DNA of 64,000 nt from Amycolatopsis aidingensis (GTDB taxonomy: Bacteria > Actinomycetota > Actinomycetes > Mycobacteriales > Pseudonocardiaceae), in the NCBI RefSeq assembly GCF_018885265.1, contig NZ_CP076538.1:1152001-1216000 (forward strand), given 5' to 3'. The notes below the pieces were generated by a model. The model was given only the letters and a program-made list of their open reading frames with translations, did not search any database and was not told the DNA's origin. Below, in pieces: positions 31,512-39,261 of the stretch. Position 1 is the stretch's first letter. Each line of letters starts with the position of its first letter. The translations under genes were made by a program, and so were the position numbers.

Positions 31512-32533
31512 GGTTCGAGGACGTCTGGATCGCCGGAACCGGCGGTACGTATGGCGAGCTGGTGCCGATCGAGCAGGCCGTCGCCGACGGCGCCTACGAG
31601 CGCATCGCGGCGGACAGCACGGGCATGGTGACCGTCTCCCAGTCAGCGGAGGCCCCGCCGGAGATGGCGGTGACCGCGGGCAGGCAGGCGCTCAAGGAGG
31701 CCGCCGAGCTCGGGATCGAGGTCGGGCCGGATGCCCAGGTGCTGCACGGCTGCGCCAGCTTCCAGGGAATCGACATGTGGTCCGCCGCCTCCTGGATCGG
31801 CGGTGAGCTGCTGGGCACCCAGCTCGGCTGCCTGCCGACCACCGTGCAGGCCTGGTCGAATGGTTCCCTTGCCTCGCTGGCGGTGGCCGCGAACACGCTC
31901 ACCGCCCAGCCCGGGGTGCCGGCCGCGTTGCTCACGGTTGCCGACCGCTTCGCCCCGCCAACGGACCGGTACTACGCCTCGCCCGGCATGGTCTTCGGAG
32001 ACGGGGGAGCGGCCGCGGTGGTCACCCGTGGCGGGGGCAGGCTGCGCCTGCTCTCCTGCGTGTCCGAGACCGACACCGTCCTCGGTGGACTGTCCAAGGG
32101 TGAGGAGAAGTTCCGGTCGGCTCCTTCGGGTGAGCCGCCGGACGCCCGGCGCCGCACCAGGGAGTTCCTCGCCAGGGGTGAGGTTTCGCTGCGAGACGTG
32201 CAGCAGCGCAGCGCCGAACGTACGCGTAGCGTGGTCGCCCGTGCGCTGGCCGAGGCCGGGCTGTCCACCGAGGAGGTCGACTGGTTCGTGCCCCCGTTCG
32301 TCGGGCGGATGCTGTACCGGGAGGCCTTCGTCCGGCCGTCCGGAGTCACCCCGCGCAACACACTGCTGGACCTGGGGCTCAGCATCGGCCACCTCGGCGC
32401 GGGCGACGGGCTCTTCGCGCTGAACCACCTGATCTCCGCCGACCTGCTCGAACCGGGAGCCACGGTGCTCCTGATCGGCACCGGTATGGGCTTCACCTTC
32501 TCCGCGGCGGTGCTCGCGGCGTCGCGCGGCTGA
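31508..32533 (+). CDS. KASIII-like acyltransferase with a Ser-His-Asp triad (DpsC type)
   Basis: 341 residues. Overall KASIII fold, but the usual Cys-His-Asn triad is gone: the nucleophile position reads QAWSNGSLASL with Ser117; the segment normally holding IPHQAN reads VPPFVGRM, so that His is lost; and GHLGAGD at 294-300 places His295 and Asp300. Ser117-His295-Asp300 matches the spacing I recall for DpsC (Ser118, His297, Asp302), which transfers propionyl groups instead of condensing. I therefore expect acyl transfer rather than C-C condensation. Acyl donor and acceptor unknown. Sits between the SRPBCC protein and DAHP synthase in one operon. Confidence 0.85.
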   Translation: MRFEDVWIAGTGGTYGELVPIEQAVADGAYERIAADSTGMVTVSQSAEAPPEMAVTAGRQALKEAAELGIEVGPDAQVLHGCASFQGIDMWSAASWIGGELLGTQLGCLPTTVQAWSNGSLASLAVAANTLTAQPGVPAALLTVADRFAPPTDRYYASPGMVFGDGGAAAVVTRGGGRLRLLSCVSETDTVLGGLSKGEEKFRSAPSGEPPDARRRTREFLARGEVSLRDVQQRSAERTRSVVARALAEAGLSTEEVDWFVPPFVGRMLYREAFVRPSGVTPRNTLLDLGLSIGHLGAGDGLFALNHLISADLLEPGATVLLIGTGMGFTFSAAVLAASRG

Positions 32534-32556
32534 CCACTCCACAGGAAGGAACATCC

Positions 32557-33642
32557 ATGCACACCGTCCGGACCGCGAACTTTCGCGTCACGGGGGTCGA
32601 CCCGCTGCCCACGCCGGCGCAGCTCCGGGACGAGATCCCGGTCCCGCTCGCCGCGCAGCAGATGGTCGAGGCCACCCGGCACGACATCACCATGATCAAC
32701 GCGGGTGAGGACGACCGGCTCGTCGTCGTCACCGGACCGTGCTCCGTGCACGACCCCGACGCCGCCCTGAACTACGCCGAGCGGCTGGCCCACCTCGCGC
32801 AGGAGGTCTCCGACCAGCTGCTGGTCGTGATGCGGGTGTACGTGGAGAAGCCGCGCACCCGGCTGGGCTGGAAGGGCCTGGTCAGCGACCCGGGGCTGGA
32901 CGGCTCGCACGATGTCCACAGTGGACTGCGGCTGGCTCGCAGCCTGATGGTACGCATTCTGGAGATCGGGCTGCCGGTCGGCTGCGAGTTCCTTGACCCC
33001 GCCGTGCCAAGGTACCTCTCCGACACGGTTTCCTGGGCCTCGATCGGTGCGCGCACCGTGCAGAGCCAGGTGCACCGGCAGTTCGCCAGCGGGCTCAGCA
33101 TGCCGGTGGGGATCAAGAACTCCACGACCGGCAGCGTCGAGGACGCGATCGACGCGATCGTGGCGGCCGGTTCCGGGCATGTGTTCCCCGGTATCGACGA
33201 CGAGGGCGTCGCCGCGGTCCTCACCACGAGCGGTAACCCTGACTGTCACATCGTCCTGCGCGGCAGCAGCGCGGGCCCGAACTACGGAGCGATGCACGTG
33301 GCGAAAACCCTGGACCTGCTGGAAGCCGCGAACCTGCGGCGCAGCCTTTTCATCGACGCGAGCCACGGCAACAGCGGCAAGGACCACAACCGGCAGCCGC
33401 ATGTGGTCGCGGACCTGGCCGGGCGCATCGGCGAGGGGGAGAACGGCATCACCGGCGTGATGCTGGAGAGCTTCCTCGCCGCGGGCAGGCAGGACCTGCG
33501 GCGCGCGGACCAACTGTCCTACGGGCAGAGCATCACCGACGCCTGTGTGGGCTGGGGTGACACCGTGCACATGATCTCCGAGCTCGCGGACGCGGTCGCG
33601 ACCAGGCGGTCGGCCCCGGCACACCTGTCGCTGGTCAGCTAG
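32557..33642 (+). CDS. 3-deoxy-D-arabino-heptulosonate 7-phosphate synthase (class I)
   Basis: 361 residues. Signature blocks of the AroF/G/H type: GPCSVHDPDAALNYAERL near residue 60 (with Cys and His for the metal site), GCEFLDPAVPRYLSDTVSW, GARTVQSQVHRQFASGL and the late SFLAAGRQDL. It joins phosphoenolpyruvate and erythrose 4-phosphate at the entry of the shikimate pathway. Actinomycetes usually rely on a class II enzyme for primary needs, so a class I copy inside the cluster probably raises chorismate supply for PhzE and may be less feedback-sensitive (inference). Confidence 0.93.
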   Translation: MHTVRTANFRVTGVDPLPTPAQLRDEIPVPLAAQQMVEATRHDITMINAGEDDRLVVVTGPCSVHDPDAALNYAERLAHLAQEVSDQLLVVMRVYVEKPRTRLGWKGLVSDPGLDGSHDVHSGLRLARSLMVRILEIGLPVGCEFLDPAVPRYLSDTVSWASIGARTVQSQVHRQFASGLSMPVGIKNSTTGSVEDAIDAIVAAGSGHVFPGIDDEGVAAVLTTSGNPDCHIVLRGSSAGPNYGAMHVAKTLDLLEAANLRRSLFIDASHGNSGKDHNRQPHVVADLAGRIGEGENGITGVMLESFLAAGRQDLRRADQLSYGQSITDACVGWGDTVHMISELADAVATRRSAPAHLSLVS

Positions 33643-33669
33643 AAAACCGAACCGAGAGGATTGATTCCG

Positions 33670-35967
33670 GTGGCTAGCACACTTCCACTCGCCCGGTCGC
33701 TCTCCGGACCGCGGACCGGCGAGCCACAGCGAAACACCATTACCGTCCCGGAAGGGGCCCGGCGGCAGCCCGAGCGGTTCGCGGTGGCCGCACTGGCGGC
33801 ACTGATCCACCGCTACACCGGGCAGTCCCGGCCGGTCGTCGGCGACCGCCAGCCGCTGGTGTCCGGGGACACCACGGTGGGCGAACTGCTGGCGGAGGTC
33901 GCCGCGGCTCCGCCAGCGGCGGAACCGGACGGCCACGGGGTTGTACTCCCGGCCGGGGCGATGCCCCCGGTGGCTCCGGCGGCGCTGACCCTCGTGCTTT
34001 CCGCGGATGCGGAGTGGCAGCTGTGCACGGCACCGGCGGAGCTGTCCGCCGAGGCCGCAGCCCAGTACGCCCGGCACCTCGAGCGGATCCTGCACGCGCT
34101 GCCAGGGGACCAGGAGGTGCCGCTGCGCGATATCGCCCTGCTGGACGCCGCGGAGACCCGGCGGGCCCTGTTCGAGTGGAACGCCAACGACGAGGCCATC
34201 CCGGAGCCGTTCCTGCACGAGCTGGTCGCGGAGTACGCCCGCAAAACCCCGGACGCGGTCGCGGTGGCCCTGCCCGGCTCCCAGGTGACCTACCGGGAGC
34301 TGGACCAGGCGGCCAACCAGTTGGCGCACCGGCTGGTGAAACTCGGGGTGCGCCCCCGGGACCGGGTCGGTGTCTGCTTCCCGCGCGGGTCCGAGGCCCT
34401 GATCGCGCAGCTGGCCTGTTTCAAACTGGCGGTCGGCGTGATCCTGATGGACCCGGACTTCCCAGCCGACCGGCTGCGGTTCATGCTCACCGACGCCGAT
34501 GCGACCGCCGTGCTCACCATGCGAGCACATGAGTCCGTTGTGGACGGCGTGAGCAAGGTGATCTCCCTTGACGGCAGCGACTGGCGCACCGAGCCGACGA
34601 CCTTCGAAGCCGAACCGGTGACCGCCGACGACATCATCCACATCGGCTACACCTCCGGGTCGACCGGTACGCCCAAGGGGGTGCTGGCGCGCTACGGCTC
34701 CTGCCGCAACCTGATCCACAGTATGCGGGCCCTGTGCGAGCTGACCGGCGAGTCCAACGGAACCTGGTTGGCCGCCCCCGGTTACGGGATGATCCAGGTC
34801 GAGTGCTTCCCGGTGCTCGCGGCGGGCGCCACGGTGCACATCCCGGAGATCTCCGTGGTCGCCTCGCCGCAGCGGTTGCAGGAGTGGCTGCTTGCCAACC
34901 GGATCGACAGCACCCTGTTGATGAAGCCGATGGCGGAGCGACTGTGGGGGCTGGACTGGCCTGCGGACACCCCGTTGCGCAACATCCGGGTGTGCGGGGA
35001 GCGGATCCAGTCCTGGCCGCCGTCCGGGCTGCCGTTCCGGCTGATCAACCTGTACGGCTCCACGGAGGCCACCACGGTGGCGGGCTGCGATATCACCTCG
35101 CTCGGTGCCGAACTCGGGGAGCGGGGGCGGGCCCTGCGGCTGCCCCCGATCGGCAGGCCGATCGCGAACGTCAAGACCTATGTGCTGGACGACTCCCTGC
35201 GGCCGGTGCCACCCGGCGTCGTCGGCGAACTGTGCGTATCCGGGGACGGGCTTTCGGCCGGGTATCTGAACCGGGCTGAGCTGACCGAGCAGCGCTGGAT
35301 CGCCAACCCGATCGACCCCGGCCGCAGCCCGGTGCTGTACCGCACCGGCGATATGGCGCGGTACTGGCCGGACGGCAGCATCGAGCTCATCGGGCGCACC
35401 GACAACCAGATCAAGGTGCGCGGCAACACCGTGCACCTCGGCGAGATCGAGGTCGTGCTGACCGGGCAGCCCGGCGTCCGGCAGGCCGCAGTGCTGGCGC
35501 ATCCGGACAGCTACGGGGACACCCAGCTGGTGGCCTACCTGGAGCCGAGCCCCGGGCTGGTGCCCGCGGTACCGGACATCCGGCGCGCGGTGCAGCAGCG
35601 GCTGCCCTCCTTCATGGTGCCCGGTTCCTATGTGGTCGGCGTGTTCCCGACCTCGACCAACGGCAAGATCGACCGCGCCGCACTGCCCGAACCACCGCGC
35701 TCGCGCCCGGAGGTCGACACCCCGTACCAGGAGCCGCGCACCGACATCGAGCGAACCCTGCGCGACCTGTGGCAGTCCGAGCTCGAGGTGGACGGCGTCG
35801 GCATCCTGGACAACTTCTTCGAGCTGGGCGGCGACTCGTTGCGCGCGGCCAGGCTGACGGAGGAACTGCGGGATCGCTATTCCATCGAGCTCGAACTCGG
35901 GGACCTGTTCGACGAGCCGAGCGTGGAACGGATGGCGGCGCTGGTGCAGCAAGCGCTTGCCGCGTGA
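33670..35967 (+). CDS. Stand-alone NRPS protein: truncated condensation remnant, adenylation, peptidyl carrier
   Basis: 765 residues from GTG 33670 (GAGAGGA at 33654). Residues 1-165 look like the tail of a condensation domain but lack HHxxxDG. The adenylation domain spans about 180-680: core YTSGSTGTPKGVL, NLYGSTEATT, and TNGKID near the end. The carrier domain (690-760) has the phosphopantetheine serine in LGGDSL. In the region that normally starts the binding-pocket code (FDxS), the sequence reads GYGMIQVE, so the usual Asp that holds the alpha-amino group appears to be Gly. That argues against a normal alpha-amino acid substrate. Product release has no thioesterase. Confidence 0.85.
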   Translation: MASTLPLARSLSGPRTGEPQRNTITVPEGARRQPERFAVAALAALIHRYTGQSRPVVGDRQPLVSGDTTVGELLAEVAAAPPAAEPDGHGVVLPAGAMPPVAPAALTLVLSADAEWQLCTAPAELSAEAAAQYARHLERILHALPGDQEVPLRDIALLDAAETRRALFEWNANDEAIPEPFLHELVAEYARKTPDAVAVALPGSQVTYRELDQAANQLAHRLVKLGVRPRDRVGVCFPRGSEALIAQLACFKLAVGVILMDPDFPADRLRFMLTDADATAVLTMRAHESVVDGVSKVISLDGSDWRTEPTTFEAEPVTADDIIHIGYTSGSTGTPKGVLARYGSCRNLIHSMRALCELTGESNGTWLAAPGYGMIQVECFPVLAAGATVHIPEISVVASPQRLQEWLLANRIDSTLLMKPMAERLWGLDWPADTPLRNIRVCGERIQSWPPSGLPFRLINLYGSTEATTVAGCDITSLGAELGERGRALRLPPIGRPIANVKTYVLDDSLRPVPPGVVGELCVSGDGLSAGYLNRAELTEQRWIANPIDPGRSPVLYRTGDMARYWPDGSIELIGRTDNQIKVRGNTVHLGEIEVVLTGQPGVRQAAVLAHPDSYGDTQLVAYLEPSPGLVPAVPDIRRAVQQRLPSFMVPGSYVVGVFPTSTNGKIDRAALPEPPRSRPEVDTPYQEPRTDIERTLRDLWQSELEVDGVGILDNFFELGGDSLRAARLTEELRDRYSIELELGDLFDEPSVERMAALVQQALAA

Positions 35968-35975
35968 CCGGGTCC

Positions 35976-36017
35976 GCTTGCCTTCCCGGCCAGGATCGGC
36001 CAGCCGGGAAGGCAAGC
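35976..36017. terminator. Terminator at the right end of the encapsulin/AmCP cluster
   Basis: A perfect 15-bp stem (35976-35990 and 36003-36017) with a 12-nt loop lies nine bases after the NRPS stop and just before the stop of the convergent HNH gene (36030). Placed to end both transcripts. Confidence 0.85.
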
Positions 36018-36029
36018 ACCGTCTCGGCT

Positions 36030-37280
36030 TCATGTGATCCCCTTTCCTTGGCGGTGGAGGAGGTTGCGTCTGGGTCTTCGCTCGGGGTCCAGGAACGCGG
36101 GTGGGATGAACTCTGGCAACCCGTTGCGTATGCGCATCGACCAGTCGGTGTGGTGGATGAGGTTGTGGTGGTACCAGCACAGCAGGGTGAGGTTGTGTAG
36201 GGCTGTGGGTCCTCCGAGGGCCCAGGGGATGACGTGGTGGGCTTGGCATTGTTTGGGTTTTCTGCGGCAGCCGGGGAAGGTGCATCCGCGGTCGCGCAGG
36301 ATCAAGGCTCTGCGGATGGCCAGGGGTACGGTGCGGGTGCGTTGTCCGATGTCGAGGATCTCGCCTGTGCTGCCCAGGACGGCGGGCACGAGGTAGGAGT
36401 CGCAGGCCATGCGGCGGATTTGGGCGGCGGAGTAGGACTCCTGTCCGTGTAGTAGCCCGTATCCGGTGCCGTGTTTGAGGTCGTCGAGGGTGATGGTCAC
36501 CATGACGGTGAAGGGTTCCCCGGTCTCGGTGGGTCCTTCTTCGGGGCATCCGGCCGCGACGCGCAGCACGTCGGCGAACGCGTCGCCCTGGCGTTGGTAC
36601 TTGCTCCGGCGGTCGGGTTCGTCTGTGGTGCTGGCGGGTTTGGCGCGGGGTTCGATCAGCCCGGTCAGTACCGCCGCGGTTTCGGCGTCCAGGTCGAAGG
36701 TGCCGCGGAGTCGTCCGCCGCGGGTTTGTCGCCAGTCCAGGGAGCGTTCCGGCCGGGCCAGTTCCTCCTCGCTCGGTGGATTCCCGTCTTGATCCAGGCG
36801 GGCCAGGATCTCCCGGCCCAGGGTGGTGACGGTGTGGGGTTCGTACTCCCGCGCCGCCTTGGTCAACAGTGCTTCGGCATGCTCGCGGTCGGGGAGGCTG
36901 ACCGGCTGGGGGAAGCGGGTGATGGTGGCGCGGATGGTCTCGATGTGTTCCGGCCCGATCGCGCCTTCGGCCGCGGCCGCGCCGACTTCGGGCAGGTCGG
37001 GTTCCAAAGGTATGCCGCCCGGGCCGTGCCGCCGCACGACCGCCCGGGCGTGGGCCACGCGCTGGCGGGCGTCATACGGGTTGATCCGCAGGATCTCCCG
37101 GGTCAAGGTCGGCAGGTCGCGGTAGCCCTGCTGGCTGGCGGTGCCGCGGCCGTCGAGTTCGGCCAGGACCGCCAGCTCCCGGGCATACAGAACTCGCCGC
37201 TGCTGTTCGAGGTCACCCAGCGCGGTCAGGAGTTCCTCCTCGCTCATGCGGGAGGTGTCGATGCCGAAAGTCCTGGTCAC
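36030..37280 (-). CDS. DUF222 / HNH endonuclease family protein (13E12-type)
   Basis: 416 residues. The N-terminal two thirds are the DUF222 region (MSEEELLTALGDLEQQRR, then helical repeats), and the C-terminus has the HNH nuclease motif: CTFPGCRRKPKQCQAHHVIP, LHNLTLLCWYHHNLIH, with the metal His and Asn residues intact. Such genes are multicopy, mobile-looking elements in actinobacteria (the REP13E12 family of mycobacteria). It is intact and stands alone between the NRPS terminator and the RiPP part. It has T-rich, G/T-skewed wobble use different from the neighbours, consistent with later arrival. No target repeats are obvious. Confidence 0.88.
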   Translation of the reverse strand: MTRTFGIDTSRMSEEELLTALGDLEQQRRVLYARELAVLAELDGRGTASQQGYRDLPTLTREILRINPYDARQRVAHARAVVRRHGPGGIPLEPDLPEVGAAAAEGAIGPEHIETIRATITRFPQPVSLPDREHAEALLTKAAREYEPHTVTTLGREILARLDQDGNPPSEEELARPERSLDWRQTRGGRLRGTFDLDAETAAVLTGLIEPRAKPASTTDEPDRRSKYQRQGDAFADVLRVAAGCPEEGPTETGEPFTVMVTITLDDLKHGTGYGLLHGQESYSAAQIRRMACDSYLVPAVLGSTGEILDIGQRTRTVPLAIRRALILRDRGCTFPGCRRKPKQCQAHHVIPWALGGPTALHNLTLLCWYHHNLIHHTDWSMRIRNGLPEFIPPAFLDPERRPRRNLLHRQGKGIT

Positions 37281-37347
37281 AACCCCAGATTACCGCGGTA
37301 TCGACCACATGTTCGATACACGATCGGGTGACGATCTGGCCAGATGA

Positions 37348-38004
37348 TCAGCCGAGGACGAAGGGGAGCTTCCCGGTCAGTTCGCCCAGTTCGGCCCGCT
37401 CCGCGTCGGTCGGGGCACGCCTCCCGGTGCCGACCAGCAGCACGTCCCTGTCGGACCATGAACCGGGGAACGCGGTGCCCGCGATCTGCTCCAGCATCTC
37501 GCGGCACCGGGCCATGCTCTCGGCAGGCGGTTCAGCCGCGCCGGGAAGGTGCGCGATCAGGTCGAGGTGGTGCAGGGTCCATTCCAGGACGTATGCGCGG
37601 AGATAGTCGCCCGCGGTGAGCACCTCGTCCTTGGTGCTGACCCGCAGGCGCGGGTCGGCGAGGTCGGCGGCGCGCCCGGCCGCGGAGCCGACGTCATCGA
37701 GGTGGAACTTCAGCAGCCACGGCTCCTGGTAGGCGGCGGCCAGCCGGACGATCAGCGCGTCGAGCGGGTCATCACCGGTCGGCGGCGTGTCAGCGACCTC
37801 CCAGTAGGTCAGCGCATTCCGGGTCGGTGCCGTTTCGGCGGGAGTCACCAGGGTGATCAGGACGTCCTGCGCGTCGATGATCAGATGGCACACCAGATCC
37901 CGCACGAGCCAGCCGGCACAACCGGACGGCTGTGCCAGGTCCTCGTCCCGGAGTTCGGCGACCGCTCCGCGCAACGCGCTCCACGAGCGTGCGAAAAGAT
38001 CCAC
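37348..38004 (-). CDS. Maleylpyruvate isomerase-type (MDMPI/DinB-like) protein
   Basis: 218 residues. The N-terminal part is a four-helix bundle of the mycothiol-dependent maleylpyruvate isomerase/DinB type: SWSALRGAVAELRDEDLAQP, GWLVRDLVCHLIIDAQD (first metal His) and LEWTLHHLDLIAHL (second and third His). Family members are metal-dependent thiol-transferring or mycothiol-linked enzymes, and most are uncharacterised. It may detoxify an electrophilic product with mycothiol, which would fit an aziridine or similar product, but the gene lies outside the operon and this is speculation. Confidence 0.75.
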   Translation of the reverse strand: MDLFARSWSALRGAVAELRDEDLAQPSGCAGWLVRDLVCHLIIDAQDVLITLVTPAETAPTRNALTYWEVADTPPTGDDPLDALIVRLAAAYQEPWLLKFHLDDVGSAAGRAADLADPRLRVSTKDEVLTAGDYLRAYVLEWTLHHLDLIAHLPGAAEPPAESMARCREMLEQIAGTAFPGSWSDRDVLLVGTGRRAPTDAERAELGELTGKLPFVLG

Positions 38005-38047
38005 AACCGCAAGCTAGCAGCGCCAGGACAAGCCAACCAGGCATTAA

Positions 38048-38833
38048 CTAGCCGAGCATCTGCTGTAGTTCCCTGCTCTCAACGCGGTCCAGCTCGGCGT
38101 CCGCGGTGAGGATCGCCCGTTGCAGGTCGCGCAGCCGGGTGGAGGGCTCCACCCCCAGCTCACCGGTCAGCGTGTTCCGCAGTGAGGTGAAGGCGTCCAG
38201 CGCCTGCCACTGCCTGCCGCAGCGGAACAGGGAGATCATGTACAGCGCGCAGAGGTTCTCGTTCATCGGGTTGCGGGCGGTCAGCATGGCGAGCTCGCTG
38301 AGCAGGGTGTGGTGCCTGCCGAGGTGCATCTCGGTCTCGATACGGTTCTCCACCACGTTGAGCCTGCTTTCCTCCAGTCTGGTGACCTCGACCGCCAGCA
38401 TCTCCCCGGTCGGGATGTCGACCAGGGCGGGGCCGCGCCACAGTTCGAGGGCGGCCTTCAGCAACCGGGCCGCCGAGCGGTGGTCCCCGGCCTCGGCCGC
38501 CCGCCTGCCCGTGGTGGCGAGCCGGTCGTACTCGTGCACGTCCACCTGCTCGGGGTCGATGTTCAGCAGGTACCCGTTGAACTGGGTGACCAGCAACTCG
38601 TTCGCGTCCGCGCCGAGTTTGCGGCGCAGCTGCATGATGTAGGTGTGCAGCGTGGCCCGCGCGCTGCGCGGCGGGCAGTCGCCCCACAGTTCCTCGATCA
38701 GTGTCGCGACCGGCACCACCTGACCGGGGCGGAGGGCGAGCAAGGCGAAGATCCGCCGCGGTTTGGCCGCGGTCGGCAGCGCCGGGCGGCCGTTCATCGT
38801 CGCCGCAAGCGGCCCAAGGACCTTGATCTGCAT
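38048..38833 (-). CDS. SARP family transcriptional activator 1 (BTAD domain)
   Basis: 261 residues. ATG 38833 is chosen because AGAGGAGG lies just upstream; a longer in-frame reading has no such box. N-terminal OmpR-like DNA-binding domain (MQIKVLGPLAATMNGRPALP, then LRRKLGADANELLVTQFNG) and C-terminal BTAD tetratricopeptide domain from about residue 100 (DRLATTGRRAAEAGDHR, LESRLNVVENRIETE). Typical small SARP length, so no ATPase domain. It is divergent from the RiPP precursor gene and is the likely pathway-specific activator. It closely resembles the second SARP at 45422. Confidence 0.92.
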   Translation of the reverse strand: MQIKVLGPLAATMNGRPALPTAAKPRRIFALLALRPGQVVPVATLIEELWGDCPPRSARATLHTYIMQLRRKLGADANELLVTQFNGYLLNIDPEQVDVHEYDRLATTGRRAAEAGDHRSAARLLKAALELWRGPALVDIPTGEMLAVEVTRLEESRLNVVENRIETEMHLGRHHTLLSELAMLTARNPMNENLCALYMISLFRCGRQWQALDAFTSLRNTLTGELGVEPSTRLRDLQRAILTADAELDRVESRELQQMLG

Positions 38834-39056
38834 CGCTGCCTCCTCTGGAGTCCGGCTGTAGTGCGTAGGAGTCAAGTTGACCGCATCGGCGGGGGAGAAC
38901 GGCAGTGCGCCGGACACCAGTCTCGGATGAACTATCCCCGTCCCGGGGTATGAGGAGTTCATATTCGCTGACGTTAAGCGGTAACTACCGAGGTCCTTGC
39001 CCGCGCATCAAGAATCACAGCCAGCGTTGCGACACCAATCGACAAGGAGAGCCGAG
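38834..39056. promoter_or_regulatory. Divergent promoter region between SARP 1 and the RiPP precursor
   Basis: This 223-bp gap is comparatively AT-rich near 38940-39000. TCAAGTT at 38872-38878, inside the palindrome GTCAAGTTGAC, resembles SARP heptamers; the same heptamer is found 46 bp before SARP 2. An AAGGAG box (39044-39049) serves the precursor. No gene is present. Autoregulation by the SARP is inferred. Confidence 0.5.
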
Positions 39057-39224
39057 ATGTTCGAGAGCCACACCATCGACGCGTTCGCCCCGGCCGAGGA
39101 TGCCGACCTGAGAATCGACGAGTTCGACGGCTCGGCAGGCCAGAACCTCGCCATCGCGGCGTTCTGCTACTGCAGCCGCCCGTTCGGCGTGGTCGCCGCC
39201 GGGCACGCGCTGGTCGCGGGCTGA
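39057..39224 (+). CDS. RiPP precursor peptide for a thiazole/oxazole-modified product
   Basis: 55 residues. The first 30 form an acidic leader (EDADLRIDEFDGSAG at 14-28). The C-terminal part carries the only Cys residues, at 37 and 39, with Ser40, in AAFCYCSRPFG, followed by a short hydrophobic tail ending GHALVAG. Two Cys and one Ser are the azole-forming residues expected of a YcaO substrate. The gene directly precedes the cyclodehydratase, with 37 bp between. A bis-thiazole from CYC would be the minimal product, possibly with an oxazole. Cleavage site unknown; a Gly-Gln junction at 28-29 is a guess. Being short, it is easily missed. Confidence 0.85.
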   Translation: MFESHTIDAFAPAEDADLRIDEFDGSAGQNLAIAAFCYCSRPFGVVAAGHALVAG

Positions 39225-39261
39225 CCCGAGGGAACGGACCCGAAGAATGGGGGAGCGAGCC

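Noticed and set aside
31972..36549. A reverse-strand open frame of about 1525 codons opposite the DAHP synthase and NRPS genes
   Set aside because: It is a composition artefact: it lies antisense to well-recognised genes, has low-complexity Arg/His/Gly-rich content, no ribosome-binding site and no domain.
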